Shown piece after piece: positions 36,077 to 46,400 of a DNA stretch of 64,000 nt. The translations under genes were made by a program, and so were the position numbers. The notes beneath the pieces were generated by a model. It worked only from the letters and a program-made list of their open reading frames with translations, had not been told where the DNA came from and did not search any database. The first letter of the stretch is position 1. Each line of letters begins with the position of its first letter. Source of the stretch: Coptis chinensis (lineage: Eukaryota > Streptophyta > Magnoliopsida > Ranunculales > Ranunculaceae); assembly GCA_015680905.1 (NCBI GenBank), contig CM027378.1, positions 88,689,501-88,753,500 of the forward strand. Direction: 5' to 3'.

Positions 36077-36242
36077 GAATAAGTCTATGTAATTAATGTT
36101 CATGTGGTTGGAATTGTAATTTGGTTTTTGATACAATTTTCTTAAATTTGATGGTATTTTTTTGTCGAATTAATTGTATGGATGTATGTATGTTTGTTTG
36201 ATTTTAGAAAAAATGACTTTTGGCAAAAAGATTTCTCTGTTT

Positions 36243-36672
36243 TTTTGGCACTTGAACGGTGTGGCCACACTGTTTGGACGTAGTCTCAAACGGTGTGGCC
36301 ATGTCGTTTGAGACTAAAACTTGGAAAAAAAAACGACTTCGCTGTTTTTTTGCCACTTGAACGGTGTGGCCACACCGTTTGAACTAGGTCCCAAACGGCG
36401 TGGCCATGTCGTTTGTAATTAGTCTGAAACGACATGGCCACACCGTTTGGACTAGGCCCCAAACGGTGTGGCCATGTCGTTTGAGATTTGAACTTGGCAA
36501 AAAGATTTCTCTGTTTTTTTGGCATTTGAACGGTGTGGCCACACCATTTGGACTTAGTCTCAAACGGTGTGGCCATGTCGTTTGAGACTAAAACTTGGAA
36601 AAAAAAATGACTTTGCTGTTTTTTTGCCTCTTGGATGGTGTGGGCACACCGTCCAAGAGGCAAAAAAACAAC
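36243..36672. repeat. palindromic ~35-bp repeat array, cluster 3
   Basis: About nine units with AAACGGTGTGGCCATGTCGT, its inverse, TTGGACTTAGTCTC spacers and the phrase GATTTGAACTTGGCAAAAAG. It lies just 3' of the OTU domain, so clusters 2 and 3 bracket exons 2 onward of the transposase-OTU gene. Confidence 0.9.
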
Positions 36673-36780
36673 AAAGTCATTTTTTGGCAAAAAAACAGAT
36701 GTTGCGTGTTGTTTCGTGTTTTGGCAAAAAAATAAATGTTTCGTGGTTTGGCAATTGATCAATGTTTTATACATGGCATA

Positions 36781-36948
36781 AGAGAAATGAGAGTGGAGAA
36801 AGTGAAGAAGATATTCCAAAAATTTGACAATAACAAAGACGGAGGACTCAACACAAGAAATGTCATATCTGGTAATCTCTGTAAACGGGTTCAATTCAGT
36901 GATGAACAAATCACTGCCATCCTTGAAGAAATTTTCAGAACTCTATGA
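36781..36948 (+). pseudogene. EF-hand fragment of a plant TPR/calcium-binding protein
   Basis: MRVEKVKKIFQKFDNNKDGG then LNTRNVI and RVQFSDEQITAILEEIFRT. The D-N-N-K-D-G-G-L-N loop is an EF-hand calcium site. The flanking sequence closely fits the N-terminus of the Arabidopsis TPR-repeat protein At1g05150 family. Only about 50 residues remain before a TGA. Captured within the MULE. Confidence 0.75.
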
Positions 36949-37231
36949 GGAAACTAAACATAAGATTAAGAACTGACAAACAAACCATTCGCATAAATAA
37001 CCAGTAAATAATTAGAACTTAGTTTAACATAACTAGCAAGAGTAAGTTACATCATTCTCTTCCAACACAAGAGTAAGTTATCTTCCAACACAAGATAAAA
37101 AGAGGTAAGCTACAGAATATAAAAGATTGGCTCTATAACACATTTCCAACAAGACTTCCAACAAGACTGCCAATGCTCAACACAGTAAACCCTAAACTAA
37201 CCAAATTCAACATTGCTAAATCCAATGCTCC

Positions 37232-39702
37232 TTAACGATATCGTCCGCCAATGAACTTGCACCGGGTCAAATTGTATGCCTCCATGAACTCGTTCCGTGC
37301 ATTGTCTGGAATCGCAGTCCCACCCAATTGCAGGCCTTGATTGAGCAAACGAGAAATTTCATCAACGACGGGGTGCTGTCAAAATTAAAACGAAAAACTA
37401 CATTAATATATACATTTACATTTATAAAATACCAAAACAAAACAAAACAAAACAAAACAAAACAAAACAAAACAAAATAAAAAACAAAAAAAACTAACGT
37501 TGTAAAGTATTAACTCACCAGATTATGATATGGAAGACTCTGTAGGGAGTAAAGATTAAGATGATCAGGGTTTATCATTCGAATATGACTATTGTTTTCG
37601 TACCAACTCATGTATCTACTAACACACTCCCATGGATAAGACGGAATGGGTCCTCGATGTTCAAGTTGTATCAAGTGATTCTGCCATTTACTCCAATAGG
37701 AAGACACAACATTAAATTTCACACGTACCCGCGTCCGGAAGTAGTTCGCGTCGAGGTCTTTGGTTTTGGGGGATCTGAAGGTACAAACTGCATATGACCC
37801 AACTGATGCACAACCCTCGAAACATTGTACTGCTCGACATTATCAAGAAAGCATATAAATCCCTCGAAAAATGCTATTTCATCCACCGGCCGTATAGCTC
37901 GGACTTCAGCATAGGGATACCATTCAACCTATCAAATAGCATATGATCGAGGAAATTAATCATTAACCACATACTAATAATATCAATTAATAAATAAAAC
38001 TATTTATATACAAAAATGCTTACATCGGTACAAGTCATATTATCAATCATCGCTCGGGTATGCTTCAATGCAGCTGTTGTGCTAGCATAAAAAGACTGAG
38101 TAACTAAGTACTTATGAGTACGCGACATGCTCAACTAATATTCATCGTTTGGGAATGGCCTGAACACCGGGAAGTACTCATAAATCCATGCCTAGATTAA
38201 TATAGACACCCAGTTAATATTGTAATAGATAGATAAAATTGACATTGAAAAGAAAAAAAGAAAAAATAATAATACCTGTAGGAGAGTGAAATAGCCTGAA
38301 ACACCCTTCACCTTGGCACTTGTGGCAGTCCCAAGACCCCTGTACAAGTAAGCCAGTAAGGCTGCACCCCACACGTAGTCTCTGATCTCGGCAAATTTCA
38401 TAAGCAGTCTCAGATAACAAACGGGAACTGCAGTTCCAGACGTGTCGATGAAGGCGGTACATCCAAAGAAAAACAACAAATAAGCTCTCACAGCAAACCG
38501 CAACTCTTTTTGGGTTGACGCTTTCTTCACAACAACCCCATTTTCATCCCGTAAATCTTCATCCGTCACCTTCCCAGCAAACTGCTTCATCAAGAAATCC
38601 ATCCTAACTTTGGAAGTGAACTTATTGGATTTCATCTCCGCATCTATCTTGTCCATGGGTATGCCAAGACCTCGGTGGAGGAGTCTTTTTGTCTGTTCCA
38701 GGGTCAAATCAGTGTCCCCAGTCACTACTTTGCCTCTAATCGGAACTCCTAAGAGTTGGGAAACATCGTCCAACGTGATTGTCATCTCACTCCACGGCAT
38801 ATGAAACGTGTTGGTCTCTGGATGCCACCTCTCCACAAACGCAGAGACCAACACAGGATCCTGATGCCTATATACACCTAAGACCAGAGCACATAAGCCG
38901 GTCCTTTGAAGCTCCACATGAAAATTAGAACAGTCTGAACACTCTCCGACGATATCCCATTGTACCAACTTGTTTAGGTGCCCATGACACTTCAACACCC
39001 CTCGCTCCGCCTAAAACAACAAAAACTTAGTATTAATGTATACACAAGGTTTCGTAATACAAAATTTAAATACTAATAGACAATATATAATAATATTACC
39101 TGCCCTTCCCAAATATCGTGAGCCACGTGCACCACATAGTCATATAACAGATGTGACACACGAGGGCCACCTCCATAAACACCTCTCTGGAACTCCAAGT
39201 CATTGTTGAACTTTCTCACAATATTCACTGGAGGTACAGGTATAGGGACTTCAAGGACTTCCTCGTCATCATCATCCTCCTCCTCCTCATCCTCCGCGTC
39301 CTCCTCTTCTGCATCATCAACACCCTCTTCGTCATCTTCTTCACTATCATCTTCTTCACCATCATCTACAGCTACACTCTTCCCACGATCCATATTTACA
39401 TCATCTACATCTACATCTATATCTTCATCTAAATCTAAATCTACATCTACATCTACATCACTCAGAACTGTCTGCTTTCTTCTCTTTTGATTTCCTAACT
39501 CTACACCACTTACTACATTACTGGGATCATCCGCTTTCCGATCTCCTCTACGAACTGATGCCGAGGTGGTTGTTGCCCTTTCTCTCTTTTTCTCAGGCTC
39601 CTCACGACCCGAACTACTACTCCCCCCACCTAACAACTTCTTAGCACCCGTGAAAACACTTTTTGCTACATTCTTCACATTCACATTCTTTGTTCGAGGC
39701 AT
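37232..39702 (-). pseudogene. plant mobile domain (PMD, MAIN-like) protein gene with premature stop
   Basis: Five exons on the minus strand: 39,702-39,100 (201 codons, phase 0), 39,010-38,276 (245 codons), 38,191-38,024 (56 codons), 37,928-37,519 and 37,375-37,232, all with GT/AG borders. Exon 1 encodes a basic start (MPRTKNVNVKNVAKSVFTGA) and a very acidic Asp/Glu tract. Exon 2 is the PMD core: LVSAFVERWHPETNTFHMPW, then EMTITLDDVSQLLGVPIRGK. Exon 3 begins AWIYEYFPVFRPFP, has an in-frame TAG at 38,137-38,135, then continues PMD-like. Exon 4 has a frameshift near 37,730 before YWSKWQNHL. PMD proteins (MAIN/MAIL) act in silencing and genome maintenance, and PMDs are also known from transposons. 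It converges on the OTU gene. A truncated ~508-residue product is possible; otherwise a pseudogene. Confidence 0.85.
37437..37478. repeat. (CAAAA)n microsatellite
   Basis: Eight or so AAAAC repeats within the last PMD intron. Confidence 0.9.
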
Positions 39703-40127
39703 TGCTACAAAATAAATAGGAGTTAAAAATAAGACATTCAACTAATTCAAATTGTTTATTAACAAGCAAATTCACAACTTCTAATACTAACAAGCAAATG
39801 CACAACTTCTAATACTAAGACATTCAACTTGTAAGTGTTTATTAACTTTGGAGTTCACTAACTAAAGTCTAAAACATGCATATCCATAGCTTCCTCTAAT
39901 TCTATGGCCAAACATAGTCTACAAATACTGAAGCCTTCTCTTTTAATTTTACTTGTTTGCTTCATCACCAACAATTAACAAAGAAAGTTTGATGTGGTAG
40001 ACTGGTAGTTCTTTTGAGAAAGTAGTCCAAACTTGCAACTTCTCCATTATATTAACACCCCCTTGGTGCCCCACAAACAACATCTCCTTTTCATTCTAAA
40101 CACACTCAGCAGAGAAAGAGAGAGAAA

Positions 40128-40750
40128 ATGGTTGTGATCACAGAAGAAATGAGAGCCAAGACTGACCTTTGCTTTGGAGATGAGGAAGGAAAAGAGAGAA
40201 GCAAGTTCTTGCTCAAGGAAGTGGGACTGCCCACTAGCCTCCTTCCATTGAGAGACATACTAGAATATGGTTACATGGAAGATAATCGGCTTTGTATGTC
40301 TAAAGCAAAAGAATAAAATAGAACACAAGTTTGAGAAGATTGGAAGACAGCCATATATGGTACGATCACTGCCTATGTTGATAAGTATAAGATCGAAATT
40401 GGTGGTGTGTCAAGATAAAGGAGATGTTAATCTGGGTTAGTTTGAATGAAATGTCTATCGACAATCCTGTCGATGGAAGGATTGCTTTCAAGGGATTGGC
40501 CGGTCTTTACCGGACTTATCCATTTTCAGCATTCGACAACCCTGAAGTCAAGATACAACTCGAGTATAAGTTACCACCCAAGATAATTGACAATGTCGAG
40601 GTAGCCGAGGAAGTAAAGGAAGCTATGGTAGCCAAGGAAGTGGGATCCCATAGTAGCCAAGGAAGTGAAGGAACCCATGGCAGTGATCAAGAAAGTAGAG
40701 GAACTCATAGTGGCCAAGGAAGTGATAAACTTGTAAGTGTTTATCAGTAA
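40128..40750 (+). pseudogene. DUF538-family gene copy, frameshifted
   Basis: Begins MVVITEEMRAKTDLCFGDEE and RSKFLLKEVGLPTSLLPLRD, the signature of plant DUF538 proteins. A one-base deletion near 40,292 moves the frame to FVCLKQKNKIEHKFEKIG, another shift gives TITAYVDKYKIEIGGV, and a third leads to EMLIWVSLNEMSIDNPVDGR and GLAGLYRTYPFSAF. The tail (40,620-40,740) has repeats of VAKEVGSHSSQGSEGTHGS type. It keeps what looks like its own 5' leader (AGAGAAAGAGAGAGAAA before the ATG), so a complete gene was transduplicated by the MULE. The DUF538 function is not established. Confidence 0.85.
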
Positions 40751-41582
40751 ATTGCTTAGTTAACAAGGAACAAGAGAAGATAGGAGATGTCGAATGGAAT
40801 GGTTAGAAAAAGGAGGTATGAAAGCCAATATCAAGTTTACAACGCCACTATTAAACAAAAATATTTTGTGAAATGTAAAACTTACAGGAGTCAAAATCAA
40901 AATTGGACATATATACATTCTAACTTATGGACTAGAAGAACAAGCTCTATAAAGTTTTGTGTTTGACAAAATCATGAGAAACAATAATAACAATCATATA
41001 AATGAGTGAACATAATCAAATTTAAAGTCAACAACAAAGCCTCAACTTTCTTCTCCGTTTAGGAAGTCAGCATAGTGTAACAAACCATACCACAAACCAG
41101 AAGTTATTGTACAGCAACTTCCTATTAAGTTACAATATAATCAAATCTCAGTTTTCTAATAGTAGGAAGGTGAGAGACGCAACCCCATAGTCTACATTTT
41201 CAACTACAGATAATATGCTCTAAAATCTAAATCGCTACTTTTTTTTTCCAGTTTCCAGCCAAATGGTCCACGTAACAACATATAACTGTACTCAACAATC
41301 ATCCGCATCGGTGGTTCAATCAAGCAAGGTAGTAAAACACTCTAAGAACCTCACTGATATTAAGTTATAACCTACAACTAAAGTTCCTCCAAGAAGCATA
41401 GCTCTTCTTAGCATAGTCTACTATCTTAATATCTTATAAGTCCTAGCAGTAGAGAAAAACACAAACAAACGGGCACGCATATAACCAAAAATTACTGGAA
41501 CAAATTGAACATATCCAAACATGTGAAACTTAAGAGCAGTTTTCAAACAAGTAGCTGCCAAGTTACAGATTATTAAAAGACA

Positions 41583-41796
41583 TGATAACAGTTGACTCAT
41601 CGCTACTGGAATCAGACCAAAACTCAGTAGAAACCTTCCTTCTCAACTCAACTCTCTCATCATCATCATCATCTATAAACCTAGTAGATTCCGAACAAGG
41701 TTCAATCCAGCTCGGATTATCATAACTAACAAACAACCCTCCAGACTCATCAACAGTCTCACCAACTATAGTCTTCCAGTAACGGTTCTTGCAAAA
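41583..41796 (-). pseudogene. open exon fragment of an unrecognised plant gene
   Basis: An open minus-strand stretch encodes FCKNRYWKTIVGETVDESGG, SYDNPSWIEPCSESTRFIDD and VELRRKVSTEFWSDSSSDES. The acidic and Ser-rich composition and lack of stops over 70 codons look like real coding sequence. Family not recognised. Captured cargo of the MULE. Confidence 0.45.
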
Positions 41797-41944
41797 ATAT
41801 ATCTAATAGGTGTGAACTACGGTATTGTTTTTTGACTTGTATGAACCAACCAAATACAATGTACAATGTATAAACAAACACCTCGAACACTCAAACTACA
41901 ATGTATGAACAAACTACAATGTATGAAAAAACTCACTTTGAAAT

Positions 41945-42170
41945 TGGTATTGATAGAAGAGCTTGGGATCGAGATCGAGATCGAGCAGTAATTGAAACCA
42001 CCAATTGATTTGAAAGCACTAATTGATCGAGATCGAGCAGTGATCGAGATCGAGCAGTAATTGAAAGATAGCTAATTGGTGGGTTTGATCAGCTAATTGG
42101 TGGGTTTGATTAGTAATTGAAACTCACTAATGGTGGGTTTGATCGAGATCGAGTAGTAATTAAAACAGAA
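41945..42170. repeat. GATCGAGATCGAGCAGTAATTGAAA repeats
   Basis: Irregular tandem units of GATCGAGATCGAGCAGTAAT and CTAATTGGTGGGTTTGATCA just inside the right MULE end. Confidence 0.8.
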
Positions 42171-42479
42171 ATCGCGAGTTTGATTTTATGGGTTTGATTT
42201 TGGTGAGAGAAATTTGATTTTGGTGAGAGAAATCGTGAAGAGGGTTTGAAGGATAATGGTGGTAGCCGGTTTTCCGGTTTCTTGGATATTTGGTTGGGGT
42301 GGTCGAGTCCAAATTGTGCCCAACACAATGGGCAGACCCCGGCCCAACTCGGGGTCTACCCAACACAAATTGGAGTCTGGCAGTAACAGGACCCTTAATC
42401 ATTTGGGATTTTTTTCACAAATATATGTGATTAATCCTTATTTAAATTAAATATAATGTATTATGTATAATATTTAATC

Positions 42480-43320
42480 CGCGCTCGAGATTACAAAGCT
42501 TCCCAACTTGGGCGCTCTCACGATTCCGCTCCCGCTCCCACCCCATGATCTGGTGACTAAAGTCATGCCAAGAGCAACTAATACTATTAACCTCACGTTA
42601 ATTTTTTTTTTAAAAAAATACTATTAACCTCACTAGAGCCACTCAGTTGTGACTTGTGAACCAAAATAGTATGTTGGTAATGTGACTGAATATAAGAGAA
42701 AGGTTGCAATTAATATATCTAAATAAAACTCATGGCAAATTACTTGATTATTGGCAATGGATCACTGTTTCTGAAGGAAAACTGGTAGGTTATTGGACAC
42801 ATGGAATTTATTTAAACGATTTTGGCTATTGTTATCATACAACTTAGAGCTGTATATTGCATTATTGCATTATGATCAATATATAAAGCGACCATCAATA
42901 CTCAAACATAAGTTATGAATGTGATCACCAAATTCTCGACAACCGCCGGTTATTAGTTAAGAATTTGAGATATTTGGGCTCGCAATTTATCGTTCACCTG
43001 CACAACCCAAACCAATTGATTGCATCTTTGTTGACTAGATTTTAGATTTTGGCCTCAATTCTCTAACCGTGGATGCTATTATCCCCTCGAAACCAAAACA
43101 AATTTGGCAGAAGCATAATATATTATGGTAAGATTGTAAGAGTTCTTGAGAGGAGAACGGCAGTAATTGGATGCGTATACTCGGAACATGCCAAAAAAAT
43201 TCTACTTGCTATCCCAATGTTTGGACTTGGACAAAGCTTTAAATGTGGGGTCCTACTTCTCATTCCGTATACTCCCGATATTCAAATAATTTGGCAGCAG
43301 CAGTAATCTCAAATTCCCTC
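42480..43320. promoter_or_regulatory. promoter region of the ABCG gene
   Basis: No gene lies between the MULE end and the ABCG start. The sequence contains no repeats that I recognise and ends in a TATA box. Confidence 0.4.
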
Positions 43321-43328
43321 TATATAAA
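43321..43328 (+). promoter_or_regulatory. TATA box of the ABCG gene
   Basis: TATATAAA lies 95 bases upstream of the ATG at 43,423 in a CCCTC..CGCATGCC context, which fits a short 5' UTR. Confidence 0.7.
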
Positions 43329-43422
43329 CGCATGCCCATTAACACCTCTTATCCATCAATGCAAGCCTCCCCAAGCTGGCAAGCTTATACAATATATTTG
43401 CAAGAAATCCTGAAACCTCATC

Positions 43423-46400
43423 ATGGATTCACCATCTGTTAATGTGCCTAGATGGACCCCTTCTCCAAGCCCAACAAGATCACCACCTAGGGTGAAAAAT
43501 GATGATCTAGAGCTGAATAGCTTCAACTCACAAGCAGCACATAACATACCCTCTCAAAATCAAACATCATTCCCATTTAGTAGTTTCACTTCACCTCCTC
43601 TTCCTCACTACCGTACTCAAACTCAACCTGAAAGTATTCCAGACGCACCATCTTTTCAGATTGGCAATAAAATTAACAGTCCTATTGGGTCTGAGACAGT
43701 TAGTCTCATGAATACAAGACAAGCAAATTATATACAATATGATGCAGGTGGACTGCGTTCGCAAAGTGATAGTGTGCACTTGACATGGGAGGATCTATGT
43801 GTGACAGTTTCAGCTGGAAAAAATGGAAGTCGTTCAATTCTTGAAGGGCTCACCGGGTATGCGCAACCCGGTGAGGTCTTGGCTATAATGGGTCCTTCTG
43901 GTTGCGGAAAATCGACACTTCTTGATGCCTTGGCAGGTAATAGCTTTTACATTTACAGCACTTTACGACTTACGAGTTCATGGCAACGAATATCCTGCAT
44001 TTGTAATATTACACCACACATTTTATCTCATCTTTTGTATCTTTTAAAAGTTTTAATGAAAGCTAATTTTAAAAACACTTACTGATTGCAGGGAGATTAG
44101 ATTCAAAAACAAGGCAATCAGGTCAGATCCTTGTAAATGGCCATAGACAAGGACTAACTTTTGGGACTTCGGTGAGGAAATTATTATTGTCTTTTTTTCT
44201 TTCTAGTGTAGCTTTAACTTTTATGCAGCAAAATATATGGCCTAATTGCCAAGTCAACCACGTTCACAAGAAGCTTGCACAAGGCAACAGCAACCAGTTC
44301 TCATTCAAATTATCGGAAAAAAAAACAGTTCTTATCCAGTTTAATTAAGAGTGATCTTGGACATACCCATAAAAACATTTCGGTATCCTAATTTTGAAAT
44401 AAATAAATAAAATTGTTTAAGACACATTTAGGTTCCTAAATTACCCTTTCTTTTATTAAGTATATCAAAGACAAAACAAAAGTGTTTATCCTTCCAGCAA
44501 ACACAAACCCTTCGCACTTATTTCCCTTTTTTTCTGTCATTTTTTTTCTCTTTTATGAAAGGAATTAGAAAGAGATAAAATTGTAGAATTTAGTGTTTCT
44601 CCTCCTCTCACTCATCAGCCATTAATGTATTTTTTCCTCATTGCAGCTCCTTGCTGTCTTTCTCATTTTCCGCTTTAGAAATTTTCAATTTAATATATTT
44701 CTACTAAACTCCTTTAACCCTTCTACAATGATGAAGAAGAAATAATTGCAATAAGAAAAAAAAAAAATCAAATTTGAAGCAATTTCTAGAAAAGGAAAAA
44801 AACAATTTGTTTTTTGGGCATTCTTTTACATTTATTAGAAGTTCTCTTATTGTGTAGTGTGTTGTAGTAACACAAAGATTCTTCAAGGTCCATAGTATTA
44901 TTTTCAATTTTTTTTATTTGTTGTTTCCTTTTGGAATGAGTCTATGGTGTTTTTGTTTTTTCTCTTTCTTTATCTCTATTGGAAATATCTCAAATTAATT
45001 TGGAAGATATTATTGGATTGAAGCGGTTATTGGGGTATGGCAAAAACTGAGTTAATTATGGGGTACGGGAGTATTTTTATGGGTATGTCCAAGATCACTA
45101 ATAGTAGCCAAAAAAAAAAAAAAACGGTTAACATTAAAAAAAAAAAAAAAAAAAAACAGGTGTCGCAAAATTAAGAAGAGGCAGCGAAAACAGCTTATTC
45201 GGCTAACTTGCTACACATATAAGAAAAGTAGGACTGGTTAGAGATATTGGATTTAGAACAAATCAACTGGTCCAGATACAATAAATGTTAAAATTATTGA
45301 TTTAGGCCCCATTTGGCATTACTCTGTTCTTTAATTTAACTAGAAATCATACAGCATGTGTCCCAAAAACAAACAAAACTTCCCGGCAAAAACAAACAAA
45401 AGTTCAGAAATGAGCAGAGAAAACACAAAATAGACGGACCGATAGACAGGTCAAACTTTTTTGAACTGATTTTTTTTTGCTTTACACATGTCAAAAAAAA
45501 TGAGTAGGAGGAGAACCGATAGACAACGCAAATGGCTAACTCACTCACGCTTATTTATAAGTAGTAGAGATTTGATAGCTTAAACCTAGTCGTACAATAC
45601 ACATGGCATACTTCAAGCGTGTAAGGTGTATGTGTCCAAAGAATTGAAAGGGGTTAAAAAATTATTGAAATTTACAACATCTAGCCACGACAATTTAGAT
45701 GTCGTGAGTTTAAAACTAGGGAATGAGCACAGGTGAGTAAAGTCCAAATCAAAGAGAAAAGCGGTTTCTTGTTCCAGCAATGCCATTGGACCTTAGTTTG
45801 ATTATATTTGGCCAGAACATGTATAGTATAAGTGCATAGACACTATAATTGCCATATCAACAATTTAAATCAGTTTCTGTTCCACTAACTTATTACAGTC
45901 ATATTCAAAAAAATTGAACCATTTATACAATATATAAATGTATAATATTCGCTATTGATGTCAATCTGTCATTGTTTTTTATTTATTATTGTTGGATTTT
46001 TTTTTTCACCAGGCTTATGTGACTCAAGATGATACGCTAATGACAACATTAACAGTAAGGGAAGCTGTTTACTACTCAGCTCTACTGCAACTGCCTGATT
46101 CCATGTCAAGATCAGAGAAGAGAAAAAGAGCAGATACTACAATAAAGGAAATGGGATTACAAGATGCAACGAACACAAGAATAGGTGGATGGGGAAATAA
46201 AGGAATTAGTGGGGGACAAAAGAGAAGAGTCAGTATTTGCATAGAGATGTTAACGCGACCGAAACTTCTGTTTTTAGATGAGCCTACAAGTGGATTGGAT
46301 AGTGCTGCTTCATATCATGTCATGAAAAGAATTGTAGGTCTTGCTGAACAAGATGGAAGAACTGTAATAGCATCAATCCATCAACCTAGTAGTGAAGTCT

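Larger units (their letters stand above)
31908..42394. mobile_element. 10.5-kb Mutator-like element (MULE) with OTU and PMD genes
   Basis: The left TIR begins GGTACTTGTTACTGTCGGAC then CCCATATTGTGTTGGGCAGA; the inverse of the right end is GGGTCCTGTTACTGCCAGAC then TCCAATTTGTGTTGGGTAGA. A perfect 8-bp direct repeat TTAATCAT flanks it (31,900-31,907 and 42,395-42,402). A second subterminal copy of TTGTGTTGGGCAGACC lies about 75-80 bases inside each end. It contains a MULE transposase fused to an OTU domain (plus), a plant-mobile-domain gene (minus), EF-hand/TPR, DUF538 and unknown gene fragments, and two clusters of palindromic repeats. The coding genes have frameshifts and stops, so this copy is probably no longer autonomous. 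Confidence 0.9.

Noticed and set aside
39203..39490. Ser-rich plus-strand open frame
   Set aside because: It is the antisense shadow of the Asp/Glu tract in PMD exon 1.
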